Positions 41,395 through 52,267 of a stretch of 64,000 nt of DNA are shown in pieces. Below the pieces are notes generated by a model. It was not told where the DNA came from. It was given only the letters and a program-made list of their open reading frames with translations, and searched no databases. Within the stretch, counting starts at the first letter, position 1. Each line of letters begins with the position of its first letter. The stretch comes from Effrenium voratum. Lineage: Eukaryota; Sar; Dinophyceae; Suessiales; Symbiodiniaceae. The stretch is taken from NCBI GenBank assembly GCA_963377175.1, contig CAUJNA010001247.1:1073687-1137686 (forward strand), read 5' to 3'. The translations under genes were made by a program, and so were the position numbers.

Positions 41395-42345
41395 TGGACT
41401 AAGTGCAAGTTTCTAAATCTGTTTTGCTGTTCGAGCAGAAGTTACCAAATTTTGCGCACGCTAAACTTACGCTCTTTCTAGGTCAGGGCCTCGCCCGCGC
41501 GCGGGCCGCGGGCGCGGGGCCCCCGCCGCAGCTTCTGTGGCCCGGGTCCCGGGCCATTTTATCAAGGCCGGCTTCTCAAAGCGCAGTTGCCGTTTTATTA
41601 AGGCCCGGTGGTAACTTTATGATGGTTGCGGCGGAAAGGGCCAACCCTTAGGTTTGCCCAGCCGCTATTGCGCCGCATAAGCAGTTTATCAGCGGCTCGG
41701 TTCCTCCCTAGCGCGCGCTGTTTTTCGTGGGCAATGTTTTTCGTGGCCGCGCCGTGGCTTTCCTCTTCTGGCATTCAAGAAAAGCGTTCGTTTCCATTAT
41801 CCTTGATCGGCTCTCTGAGCACTTTCGCGGTCGGGCAATTAAGAAAGCGCGGCAGCCTTTCGTCATCATTGCGCTTGATCCGCTCTCTGAGCACTTTCGC
41901 GGTTGAAACGCTCTTGGCTCTGCGCGGCGCAGAACTTCGAAGCTGGTGGGGCGTGCTGCAACTCAGCTAAACGCAAACTCGAAATCATCGCCAAGCCGTT
42001 AGGGCTGCTTCATGAAGCGCTTCTCAGCGGACGTGTTTCCTGGCCCCTTGCGCACAGAAACTCGCAGCTACTCTCTGCCCTTGCAACATATTGCTTGCCG
42101 CCTGCCAATTTGTCTTGTTCGCTGCTCGCCGATTTTTGCAATTCGTCACCTGCTTTGTCGGTCGCGCTGCGCGCGCGCCCTCTCGCCGCTTTGCTTTCGC
42201 TGCGTTCGATTTGTTCGTTTGCGCTGGTGTGGAAGCTGGCCCTTGGTAGCGGGCCTGGGTGGGTGGGATTGAGATCGAAGCTTTTGATTGACGTCGCTAT
42301 GAAGATTTCCATGTCTCAAATCCTGTGAACCCTAAACCCTAAAGT
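41395..42345. repeat. GC-rich repeat block A, second copy
   Basis: Shares with 49,060-49,895 the words GTTTTGCTG.TCGAGC, TTGATCGGCTCTCTGAGCAC, TGCTTCATGAAGCGCTTCTC and GATTTCCATGTCTCAAATCC, and like it ends in CCCTAAACCCTAAA. A degraded tRNA-like B-box (GCGGCTCGGTTCCTCCC) lies near 41,690. No gene. Confidence 0.8.
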
Positions 42346-42694
42346 CTAAGCCGAGCCCCCCTAACCCTGAAAGGGACGAGGCTTCGCCGGAACGACAGTG
42401 GAGCGCCCTCTTGCCTTCCGGGCAAGGAGGAGTCTCCGAGCAAGACAACATAACGGGTGCTAGCCCGCGGCAGTGCTGCCTATACCAGTAAAGGTAAACA
42501 CCCTAAATCCTACACCCGGTTGGTTGCGGGGACCGCCCCTTCTAAATGTGAGCTTGGCCAGCCAATTCTGCTCCAAGCTAAATCTGGCTTGTCCAAAAGC
42601 CTTGCTCATAGCTTCGGGCTAGCTCAGCTCTCGCAAGCAATCGGGCTCCAAATCTACGAGCTTTGGCAATTTCTCGCCTGTTGAAATCCTGGAT

Positions 42695-43460
42695 CTAGGC
42701 TTGACCGGCCGCTGATAAATTGTTCATAAGGGGGCAATATAAAAATTGCCATCCGGGCTCCAAATCTAAAGCCTTAGCCACTTGCTTTTTGCACGGCCGC
42801 TTCTTTGCTTCTCGAAATCCTGGATCTGGGCTTGGCCGGCCTGATAAACTGTTCGTATGGGGCAATGTAAAAATTGCCATCCGGGCTCTAAATCTAAAAG
42901 CTTGGCTATTTCTTTCTGTTGTTCTAGCCGCTGACACAATGTGTAAAAATTGCAATCTGGTCTTGAAATCTACAGCCTTGGCCATTTCTTGTTTTTCGCA
43001 AGGCAACTTGTTTCTTCTCTTCTCGAAACCGTGGATCTGGCCGCTGATAAACTGTTCGTACGGGGCGATATAAAAATTACCATCCAGGCTCCAAATCTAG
43101 AGCCTCAGCCATTTCTTGCTTTTTATACGGCGACTTGTTTCTTTCCTGTAACCCTGGATCTGGGCTTGGCCGGCCGCTGATGAACTCTTCATTCGGGGCA
43201 ACGCAAACATTGTCATCCGGGCTCCAAGTTTAAAGATTCGGCCATTTCTTGCTTTTCATACGCCCGCTTGCTTCTTTCATCTTGAAATCCCGGATCTGGC
43301 CGCTGATAAACTGTTCATGTGGGGCAAGGTAAAAATTGCAATCCGGGCATTAAATCTAGAGGGCTCCAAATCTAGAGCCTTTGCCACCTGCTTCTTTTTT
43401 GAAAGATTGGATCTGGGCTTGGCTGGCCGCTGATCAATTGTTCATATGGGGCAATGCAAA
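42695..43460 (+). repeat. GATAAACTGTTC tandem repeat, first array
   Basis: Seven degenerate units of about 90-130 bp containing GGCCGCTGATAAACTGTTC, then GGGGCAATGTAAAAATTGCC and ATCCGGGCTCCAAATCTA. Confidence 0.85.
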
Positions 43461-43500
43461 AATTCTCCTAGCTGCTTGCTCTTTTCGACGTTACAATCGC

Positions 43501-43850
43501 GCGGTTGATCGATAGAACGGTAAAGACCAGCGCCGGCGTCTTGTCAGCAGCGGCCCATATCTAGAGGATCCGCTCAAACTGCTGGGCGTCCAGCTGCGAG
43601 ACCTCGTCGACTACCACCAACCAGGTACGCCCGTGCGCTCGTCCGCGCTCTGCTTCCACAGGTAGAAGGCTGCAGCGCACGTGTCCACGTCCGGGCGCCT
43701 AGCCCACACTGGCGGCCGCGCGCGCCCGCCCCCGGCATACCCGCGCTGTTGTCGATTGAATTTCAGCTCTCGCTCTGCCAAGACGGGAAAGTCGGCCGCT
43801 TCAAGGCTGCCGCGCGCCGCCGCGTCGTCCCCCTTGATCAAGACGTCGGA
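43501..43850 (-). pseudogene. Pif1/SF1 helicase relic (Walker B region)
   Basis: The minus strand at 43,561-43,626 reads TWLVVVDEVSQLDAQQFERI, which matches the Walker B segment of Pif1-like helicases (compare YWRWLVVDEVSMVNARLLAQ in the Helitron-like element at 59.6 kb). Upstream, in a shifted frame, AFYLWKQSADERT and DFPVLAERELKFNRQQRGYA probably belong to the same relic. A TAG follows at 43,561, and the frame goes on as IWAAADKTPALVFTVLSINR. Too short and broken to be functional. Confidence 0.45.
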
Positions 43851-44485
43851 GAGGCGTTGCCCCAGAAGATAGCGCTCAGCTTTGTGAGCGGTAGCTTTGT
43901 GAGCGGCTCACACTTTGGCTGTCGACCTCTCCCGTTCCACTCCAAACTATATCATCCCCGTATTACGTCCGGCGCTCCCCAGACTCTGGGCGACGCCGCT
44001 AGCCGGCCCCGCTCTTCGACCCGGGCTTGTGCGCCTCGCCCCGTCCGCGCTCGCCTTCGCCTCGCGCCGCCGGGGCTCGCGCCAACTTCTCTCTTTCTTC
44101 TGGAAACATGTCGTTGGAAAGATGTCGTGCTCCGCGCAAAATTTGCAATAAGAACGAGAAACCCCGGCCCGAAGGTATCTCTCTAGCTCCGGGTGGAAGG
44201 GACGGGCAATCCAGTCCTGGACGACTCTGGCAGCCCGCACCCGTGCCAGCGCAGCGCTTTGCAGCGCGACCCACGCCTGCGCAGGCAAGACGTTTAGCGA
44301 GGCAGGCAGCTGGCAGCCCAGCTGCTTCAGACGGCGCCACGTTGGCTTGGAACCCGTTCAAGGGTTCCACTTCGAATGGAACCCTAAACCCTAAAAGTCT
44401 TTACCTTGGGTGGCTGGGGAGGGCGAACTTAGCTACGCAGGGCGAGCGGCTTGGGGGATTTTATCCCCGAGCGAGCAACCACATC
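43851..44485. other. Spacer, GC-rich, no convincing gene
   Basis: The minus frame around 44,100-44,290 (VQDWIARPFHPELERYLRAG, then SYCKFCAEHDIFPTTC) has some protein character and might extend the helicase-type relic, but no motif settles it. A short CCCTAAACCCTAAA lies at 44,381. Confidence 0.35.
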
Positions 44486-44488
44486 TGC

Positions 44489-44520
44489 ACACCCTAAACC
44501 CTAAACCCTAAACCCTAAAC
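44489..44520 (-). repeat. Interstitial telomeric tract
   Basis: Four CCCTAAA units opening a 1.5-kb duplicated block; followed by ACAATTAGTTTCTATATTAA. Confidence 0.9.
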
Positions 44521-46011
44521 AATTAGTTTCTATATTAATTTAAACCCTATACAATTTTACCCGATTTGTGTTCTGTCTGGTTTTTGCTGGCCCTGCCGTC
44601 ATTTCGGAGCTCCAAGGCTCAAAAACTCGAGGTTTTTTGCTGTTTTTTTGCTGTTCAAAATTTGCTGGCCCTGTCGTCATTTCCGGGTTCGAACCGTGGA
44701 AAACTCAATGTTTTTTTGCTTTTTCAATTTGCAAAGTGAACCCTCTCGGCACTTTGGCTGCGCTGACCTTCAAAAACTCGTGGTTTTTTTACGTTTTTTC
44801 TCGGCCGGAGTGTTGCATTTTTCTGCTGGAAAACATAAAAAACTCGAGGTTTTTTGCTTCGCTTCTGAGGTTTTAGCAGGTTTTTTCATGGTTTCCGGCT
44901 GCCAACTCTAAAAAACTCAAGGTTTTTTTTTGGTTTTTTAGCGCTCGCTGCGATAAATCGGTCTTTCTTTCAAGCTCCAAGTGGCAAACTTCTTGCATTT
45001 GAGCTACACTGTTTCGTTTTTACGTAAGATTTAATAAAGAACGGCCAGCTGACTCAAAATCGTCGGCCGATCGAAATCGTCGATTTCCTATTAACCTGTC
45101 TATTAAGAAACGCATTTTTTGGTCGATCTGCGGTCATCCGGACTTTTGCGCTCGCATTTTCAATTTTATGCAGCCGACCCGAACTCGTCGATTTCCTATT
45201 AAACTGTCTATTAAGAAACGCATGTTTTGGTCGATCTGCGGTCGTCCGGGCTTTTGTAGTCACATTTTTGCAAAATTGGGCAGCCGACCTGAACTCGTCG
45301 ATTTCCTATTAAACTGTCTATTAAGAAACGCATTTTTTGGCCGATCTGCGGTCATCCGGACTTTTGCAATCACCTTTTTACAATTTTGGGCAACTGACTC
45401 GAACTCGTCGGTTTCCTATTAACTGTCTATTAAGAAATGCATTTTTTAGTCGATCTGCGGTCATCCGGACTTTTGCATTCGCATTTTGTTATTTTGGGCA
45501 GCCGATTCAAACTCGTCGAGTTCCTATTACACTGTTTATGGAGAAACGCATTTGTTTGGTCGATCTGCGGTCATCCGGATTTTGGGCAGCCAAGTCAAGC
45601 TCGTTGATTTCCTAATAACCTGTGTGTTGAGAAAGCATTTTTTGGTCCGATCTGCGGCCATCCGGCTTTTGCAGTCACGAACTCGTCGAGCTCCGCATTT
45701 TCTGATCGACCTGCGGTCATCCGGACTTTTGCAGTCACAGTTTTGGGCAGCTGATTCGAGCTTGTCGATTTCCGTGTCAAGAGTCCCATTTTTTGGCCGC
45801 TCGCGGCCACCCACGCTTTTGCAATCGCATGTCGATGGCAGGCTTGTGGCGCTTTCGATTTGCGGGCGCCCGGATTCTTTTTAACCAAATGTGTTTTTGG
45901 GCCCCGAATACTTTGGGAGCTTGGGCGGGTGGTGTTTTCCAGCCAACAGCGGTGGGTCCAACGTTCCAAGTGTTGCTCGTTTCCTGAAATCGGATTGACC
46001 CTAAACCCTAA
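44521..46011. repeat. Repeat block B, first copy
   Basis: Nearly identical to 47,046-48,735 over most of its length. The first part carries repeated AAAAACTCGAGGTTTTTTGC words; the second has about six 105-bp units with TCGTCGATTTCCTATTAA, AAGAAACGCATTTTTTGG and TCGATCTGCGGTCATCCGGA. It ends GAAATCGGATTGACCCTAAA. ORFs on the minus strand (ADRPKNAFLNRQ repeated) are artefacts. Confidence 0.9.
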
Positions 46012-46204
46012 ATCTTCTCTTCAATGGAGATTTAAACCTTAATGGACTCTGCTATCGATTTGACGAACCCCCCTCTTGGGGTCTTCTTCTTCGAGAAGAG
46101 GATTCTTTCTTTAGGGAAGGGAAAGGTCTTAGGAATTGCCTCGGCCCTGTCCTGGCCAGCTCCAAAGCTTGCTCCTTTCTTTTTCCAAATCCCGAACCTG
46201 GGCT

Positions 46205-46810
46205 TTGCTGATAAACTGTTGATGTGGCGCAATGTCAAATTTGGTCATTTTGTTCCTTGCTGGGCTTGGCCAGCCGCTGATAAACTGTTCATATGGCGCA
46301 ATATCAAAATGGACATCCAGGCAAAATGTAAAGATCTGGCCATTTGGTTCCAGTCTGGGCTTGGCCAGCTGATAAACTGTTCATACGGCGCAATGTCAAA
46401 ATGGACTTCCTTTCTGGGCTTGGCCAGCCGCTGATAAACTGTTCATATGGCGCAATGTCAAAATGGACATCCAGGCTCAAAATGTAAAGATCTGGTCATT
46501 TGGTTTCTTTCTGGGCTTGGCCAGCCGCTGATAAACTGTTCATATGGCGCAATGTCAAAATGGACATCAGGCTCAAAATGTAAAGATCTGGTCATTTGGC
46601 TGCTTTCTGGGTCTGGCCAGCCGCTGATAGACTGTGCAAGCTTAAAATGAAGGTTTTGCTGCTTTCTGAGCTTGTCCAGCCGCTGATAATGGCGCAATGT
46701 AAAGATGGCAACCCAGGCTCCAAATGTAAAGATCTGGTCGTTTGGCTTCTTTCTGGGCTTGCCGGCCGCTGATAAATTGTTCGTATGGCGCAATGTAAAA
46801 ACAGCAAAAG
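46205..46810 (+). repeat. GATAAACTGTTC tandem repeat, second array
   Basis: Eight units of about 60-95 bp with GGCCAGCCGCTGATAAACTG, TTCATATGGCGCAATGTCAA and AAAATGTAAAGATCTGG; more homogeneous than the 42.7-kb array. Confidence 0.9.
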
Positions 46811-47010
46811 CAGCAGCTTGCCTTGTTTTCACATGGCCGCTGCGGAGCAAGATAAATTAGCAACCGGGCTGCTTGAGGAGTTTGTCGCTCACAACGCCCA
46901 TCTTGAAATTTGGAGAAACTAACAAACTCTCCTATGTTGTGGGTAACCAATCTGGGTGGGTGGGAAAGCTAACACAAAACTTCCTCAATCCATTTGATAT
47001 ACCCTTTAGA

Positions 47011-47046
47011 CCCTAAACCCTAAACCCTAAACCCTAAACCCTAAAC
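47011..47046 (-). repeat. Interstitial telomeric tract
   Basis: Five CCCTAAA units opening the second copy of repeat block B. Confidence 0.9.
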
Positions 47047-48741
47047 AATTAGTTTCTATATTAATTTAAACCCTATACAATTTTACCCGATTTGTGTTCT
47101 GTCTGGTTTTTGCTGGCCCTGCCGTCATTTCGGAGCTCCAAGGCTCAAAAACTCGAGGTTTTTTGCTGTTTTTTTGCTGTTCAAAATTTGCTGGCCCTGT
47201 CGTCATTTGCGGGTTCGAACCGTGGAAAACTCAAGGTTTTTTTGCTTTTTCAATTTGCAAAGTGAACCCTCTCGGCACTTTGGCTGCGCTGACCTTCAAA
47301 AACTCGTGGTTTTTTTACGTTTTTTTTCGGCCCTCGATCCTCGTTTGTGGGGAGCGTTGCAATTTTCTTCTGGAAAACCAAAAAAACTCGAGGTTTTTTG
47401 CTTCGCTTCTGAGGCTTTAGCAGGTTTTTTCATGGTTTCCGGCCGCCAACTCTAAAAAACTCAAGGTTTTTTTGGTTTTTTAGCGCTCGCTGCGATAAAT
47501 GGGTCTTTCTTTCAAGCTGCAAGTGGCAAACTTCTTGCATTTGAGCTAAAATGTTTCATTTTTTCGTAAGATTTAATAAAGAACGGCCAGCTGATTCAAA
47601 ATCGTCGGCCGATCGAAATCGTCGATTTCCTATTAACCTGTCTTTTAAGAAACGCACTTTTTAGTCGATCTGCGGTCATCCGGACTTTTGCGCTCGCATT
47701 TTCCAATTTTATGCAGCCGACCCGAACTCGTCGATTTCCTATTAAACTGTCTATTAAGAAACGCATTTTTTGGTCGATCTGCGGTCATCCGGGCTTTTGT
47801 AGTCACATTTTTGCATAATTGGAAAATTTAAAAAACTCAAGGTTTTTTGCTTCTCTTCTGAGGTTTTAGCAGGTTTTTTCATGGTTTCCGGCTGCCAATT
47901 CTAAAAAATTCGAGGTTTTTTTTGGTTGTTTAGCGCTCGCTGCGATAAATCGGTTTTTTTTCAAGCTGCAAGTGGCAAACTTCTTGCGCTTGAGCTAAAA
48001 TGTTTCATTTTTACGTAAAATTTAATAAAGAACGGCCAGCTGATTCAAAATCGTCGGCCGATCGAAATCGTCGATTTCCCATTAACCTGTCTATTAAGAA
48101 ACGCATTTTTCAGTCGATCTGCGATCATCCGGACTTTTGCGCTCGCATTTTCCAATTTTATGCAGCCGGCCAAACTCGGCCCTCCCCGGGTTTTTTGTAG
48201 TCACATTTTTGCAAAATTGGGCAGCCGACCTGAACTCGTTGATTTCCTATTAAACTGTCTATTAAGAAACGCATTTTTTGGTCGATCTGCGGTCATCCGG
48301 ACTTTTGCAATCGCATTTTTACAAGTTTGGGCAACCGACTCGAACTCGTCGGTTTCCTATTACACTGTTTATTGAGAAACGCATTTGTTTGCTCGATCTG
48401 TGGTCATGCGGATTTTATGCCGCCAAGTCGAGCTCGTTGATTTCCTAATAACCTGTGCAGCCCATTCGAGCTTGTCGATTTCCTATTAAATTGCGATCAA
48501 GAGTCTTATTTTTTGGCCGCTCGCGGCCACCCAAGCTTTTGTAATCACATGTTGATGGCAGGCCTGCGGCGCTTTCGACGCGCGGGCGCCCGGAGTCTTT
48601 TTAACCAAGTGTGTTTTTGGGCCCCGAATACTTTGGGAGCTTGGGCGGGTGGTGCTTTCCAGCCAACAGCTGCGGGTCCAACGTTCCAAGTGTTGCTCGT
48701 TTCCTGAAATCGGATTGACCCTAAACCCTAAACCCTAAACC
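47047..48741. repeat. Repeat block B, second copy
   Basis: Same order as 44,521-46,011, but with an extra internal re-iteration: the AAAAACTCAAGGTTTTTTGC part reappears at about 47,828 and is followed again by the 105-bp units. It ends in CCCTAAACCCTAAACCCTAAA at 48,717-48,738. Confidence 0.9.
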
Positions 48742-49880
48742 TCTATTCTCTACTCTAGTATATATATTTAAATGTTTGCCCTACAACGGGTCCGCCCGCA
48801 GGGGGCTTTCTTAAGACTTTCTTTTCAGTTCTGCACGTGTCCCGCAAGCTTCTAAATCGGTTTCGTTGTTCAAATCCAAGTTCGGGGCCAAAATCGGAAA
48901 TTTTGCCACGCGCGCTTTCTAGGTCGGGCCCCCTTGGCCGCGGCTGAACCGTGGGCGCGCCGGGGCCCCGCCGCGGGGCTGGTGGCCCGGTGGTCGCGCG
49001 TCCGTCTTTGAAGCGGGGTGGTCCCGGGCTCGGTTCCTCCCTGGCGCGCTTTGCGCTTCGCGTGTTTCTACATCTGTTTTGCTGCTCGAGCCCAAGTTCG
49101 GGCAGGCTTTTGCGCGCGCTAAACACGCGCGCTTTCTGGTCAGGGCCTCCTGGCCGCGGCCCCGCCGCAGCTTCGGTGGCCTAGTGTCCGTCTCTGAAGC
49201 AGGTGGTCCCGGGCTCGGTTCCTCCCTGGCGCGCGCTTTGCGGTGAGCCGGCGCCCGCCGCAGCTTCTGTGGCCCTCACGCGTCCGGCTCGGTCCCTCCC
49301 GCGCGCGCTTGTTTTTCGTGGCCCCGTCGTAGCTTCGGGCTTCCGGGCAATGTTTGTCGTGGCCGCGCCGTGGTTTTCCACTTCCGGCAATCAAAAAAGC
49401 GCGGCGCCCGTTGATTACCATTCCGCTTGATCGGCTCTCTGAGCACTTTCGCGGTCGAAACGCTCTTGGCTTTGCACGGCGCAGACCTTCCAAGCTGGTG
49501 GGGCGTGCTGCAACTCAGCTAAATGCGAACTCGAAATCATCGCCGAGCCGTTGGGGCTGCTTCATGAAGCGCTTCTCAGCGGACGTAGTTTCCTAGCCCC
49601 TTGCGCGCAGAATCTCGCAGCTACTCTCTGCCCTTGCAACATATTGCTTGCCGCCTGCAAATTCGTCTTAATTGCCGCTCGCCGATTTTTCGCAATTCGT
49701 CACCTACTTTGTCGGTCGCGCTGCGCGCGCGCCTCGCGCCGCTTTGCTTTCGCTGCGTTCGATTTGTTGAGTTGCGCTGGTGTAGAAGCTGGCCCTTGGT
49801 AGCGGGCCTGGGTGGGTGGGATTGAGATCGAAACTTTTGATTGACGTCGCTATATAGATTTCCATGTCTCAAATCCTGTG
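48742..49880. repeat. GC-rich repeat block A, third and most complete copy
   Basis: Its first 130 bp match 26,239-26,370 and its last 400 bp match 41,830-42,330, showing that the other two copies are pieces of one unit. The middle contains tRNA-like sequences. Confidence 0.8.
48980..49225 (+). repeat. tRNA-like (SINE-head-like) elements, tandem pair
   Basis: First copy: A-box-like TGGCCCGGTGG at 48,983 and B-box-like GGGCTCGGTTCC at 49,026-49,037. Second copy: TGGCCTAGTG at 49,177 and GGGCTCGGTTCC at 49,211-49,222, with CCGTCTCTGAAGCAGGTGGT between. A third, eroded copy may lie at 49,265-49,300. Too degenerate to be tRNA genes. Confidence 0.5.
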
Positions 49881-49933
49881 AACCCTAAACCCTAAACCCT
49901 AAACCCTAAACCCTAAACCCTAAACCCTAAACT
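49880..49933 (-). repeat. Interstitial telomeric tract
   Basis: Seven consecutive CCCTAAA units, the longest perfect interior run, closing repeat block A. Confidence 0.95.
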
Positions 49934-50059
49934 TTTAGTGCCTTGCGCCAGTGTGCGCCAACACAGCATTTTTTTAGTTGAATTGCTTGGGGGGGAAAAG
50001 CCCGATTTAAAAGGCGACGTCTTCGGGCTTTCCCGCCTTTTTTGGCCGGGCTCTGCGAA

Positions 50060-50580
50060 GCAAGGGGCCGTGGCGCAGTGGCAGCGGCGCCTGCGGGCGA
50101 TGCGTCTGCGGGTCGCGGCTTGGGTTTGGCGCTTCGGGGTTTTGGATTTTAAGGCTCGGGGCTCTAAGCTTCGAGTCGGGGTTCGCGGTCGCGGCTCGAG
50201 GGGCGCCGCGGCGTAGGGTCGCGGGCTCCAAGGCTCGGGCTTTCGGGCTCGCGGTTTTCGAGGTTAGGCGGGGGGGCTCGGGCGGGCTTCGAAGTTCAGG
50301 TCCGCGCTCGAGGCTCGCGGCTTGGAGTTGGCGTTTGGGGTTTCGGGGCTCAGGGCTCGGGGCTTCGCGCTCTCCAGGTCGCGGCTTTGGCTTGGAGTTT
50401 CGGGCGGCGGGGGTCGGCGTTTCGTGCTTTAGGGCTCGGGTTTCGGGGCTTCCGGTTTCGAGGGTCGGGGTTAGGTTTTGGGGCTCTGGGCTCCGAGGTT
50501 TTTGGGCTTCGGGGATTGGTGTCTCGGGGCGCGAGTCGGGGCGCAGGGCGCTGGGCGGGGCGCTCGCTTCCGCAGGTTTC
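50060..50580 (+). repeat. G-rich degenerate 7-bp repeat
   Basis: Words such as GGGGTTTC, GGGGCTC, AGGGCTC and GGGGCTT follow one another at about 7-bp spacing, as if TTTAGGG had decayed to TTTCGGG and GCTCGGG. ORFs across it are artefacts. Confidence 0.5.
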
Positions 50581-50674
50581 GGTCCCGCGTTCCACGGGGC
50601 CCCCCTTTCGCGGGCCAGGGCGGCGCCTCCCCCCTCCGTGCTGGGCCCGGGGCGGAGTCGCCTTTTTTTTTTTT

Positions 50675-50785
50675 AGCTAAAAGGCGCCAGGGCGCGCCCC
50701 CTACCAAGAAAAACGAAAACGTCTATACAGAGCACCGACAGACCACTTTGTCTAAAAGGCGCCAGGGCTGACCCCCTACCAACCA
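50675..50785 (+). repeat. Two copies of AAAAGGCGCCAGGGC
   Basis: CTAAAAGGCGCCAGGGCGCG then CCCCCTACCAA at 50,678, and CTAAAAGGCGCCAGGGCTGA then CCCCCTACCAA at 50,753. Significance unknown. Confidence 0.7.
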
Positions 50786-50884
50786 AAAGCTTAGCGGTTA
50801 GCTTACCACTTTTGTGATCCCAGTATTTTCACTTGGGCGCCAAGCTGTGTTGGCGAACCCTGGAGCCCTTAGCCCTAAAACCTA

Positions 50885-51325
50885 AAGGGGCTGTAGCGGG
50901 CGACCGTCCCAAGAACCGGCGGAGGAGGAGGAAAGAAGAAAAGGCTGCGGCGGGCGACCGACCCGAGAACCGGCGGAGGCAGAAAGGGAAAAAAGAAGAG
51001 GCTGCAGCGGGCGACCGACCTAAGAGCCGGCGGAGGAGGAGGAAAGAAAAAGAGGCTGCAGCGGGCGACCGACCCAAGAGCCGGCGGAGGAGGAGGAAAG
51101 AAAAACAGGCTGCGGCGGGCGACCGACCCAAGAACCGGCGGAGGAGGGAAGCAAAGAAAAAGAGGCTGCGGCGGGCGACCGACCCGAGAACCGGCGGAGG
51201 AGGAAAGGAAAGAAAAAGAAGCTGCGGCGGGCGACCGTCCCAAGAACCGGCGGAGGAGGGAAGCAAAGAAAAAGGAGGCTGCAGCGGGCGACCGTCCCAA
51301 GAACCGGCGGAGGAGGAAAGGCGAG
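50885..51325 (+). repeat. Minisatellite of about 57 bp, eight copies
   Basis: Units read GGCTGCGGCGGGCGACCGAC, then CCAAGAACCGGCGGAGGAGG and a purine-rich AAAGAAAAAGA tail. Frames on both strands stay open and are artefacts. Confidence 0.95.
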
Positions 51326-51339
51326 AATGTGACGTGCTC

Positions 51340-51885
51340 GTGAGTGTGTGTGTGTGTGTAGTTTTGGCCGTCCGGGTGGCCGACGGGACGTTAAACCGGA
51401 AGCCCTCGGCCAAGAACGAACGCGGGGCCCCTTACGGTTTTTAATTGCTTTAAACTATGTCCATTTTGCAAAAGTTAGGCGGGCGCCGACGTATTGTAGC
51501 GTGTTTCCGTTGCTGCAGGGCCAGGAGCTGAAACCCAAATGTTTTACAGACAGGGGGCATGACAGTCGAGTTGCAAAGGGTGGCAGCGGAGGGCTGGACG
51601 ACATAATGAATAAGTGGTTAGGGCGACCGGGCCTGTTAGTTCAAAGAGTCCTGAGAGTCAACAAAAAAAGCGTTTCAGGGCCCGTCGAGCATTTTGTTTT
51701 TGGGGGCAGGGGCTTGGCTTGCGGTGTTGCTGTGACTTGTTGCGGCCTAAGTAGAGGTGAAAGAGCCAACTGTTTGCAGGGGAGACGTTGTCTGCTTTGA
51801 GCGCTTGGGGGCTTGGGCAGGGGGGGAAGAGAGAGCAACAGGGCAGAGGGCTTTGCGAGTTTTGCAGGGCGAGGTTGGGGCAGGG
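51340..51885. other. Spacer before the Helitron-like element
   Basis: A short GT microsatellite lies at 51,342-51,358. No gene is supported. The left end of the Helitron-like element was not located (no distinctive 5' TC motif can be picked by eye). Confidence 0.4.
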
Positions 51886-51887
51886 GA

Positions 51888-52253
51888 ATGTCTGTCAAGT
51901 GTCCTGTGCAACCAGTGATGAAGAGGCAAACAGCTGTGACAGGTACGTTTTTCGGGAAGGTCAAGTTTGCAAGGGTCGACGAGGACAAGGCCGCAGCCGC
52001 AGCCGCTGAAGAGGTTGACTTGGGCGTCTTTGAGACAGCTTCCGAGGGCGAGGAGGCGGAGGAGGTTGACGAGCCCAAGGACGTCAACATGGTTGAGGAA
52101 GAGGGCGAGTCGTGCGCAGAGGCGGCGCCGAAGAAGCGGCGGCTGCAAGGCAAACAAGCCGCGCCGAGTTACGGCCCGCCGTTGGCTCTACCAGTCATCG
52201 TCGTCGTTGGGGGGGCGGCGTTCGCCGGACAGGCGCGCCGCACGCGTGGCTGA
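51888..52253 (+). CDS. Acidic protein with nuclear-localisation-like motif
   Basis: ATG at 51,888 (MSVKCPVQPVMKRQTA) gives 121 residues. TFFGKVKFARVDEDK is followed by a long acidic run (EEVDLGVFETASEGEEAEEV, then VNMVEEEGESC) and the basic PKKRRLQGK. It resembles the leader of a nuclear protein. The tail (VIVVVGGAAFAGQARRTRG) probably runs past a frameshift into the OTU-like copy that follows. Function unknown. Confidence 0.4.
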   Translation: MSVKCPVQPVMKRQTAVTGTFFGKVKFARVDEDKAAAAAAEEVDLGVFETASEGEEAEEVDEPKDVNMVEEEGESCAEAAPKKRRLQGKQAAPSYGPPLALPVIVVVGGAAFAGQARRTRG

Positions 52254-52267
52254 AGGTTTGCAAGGGA

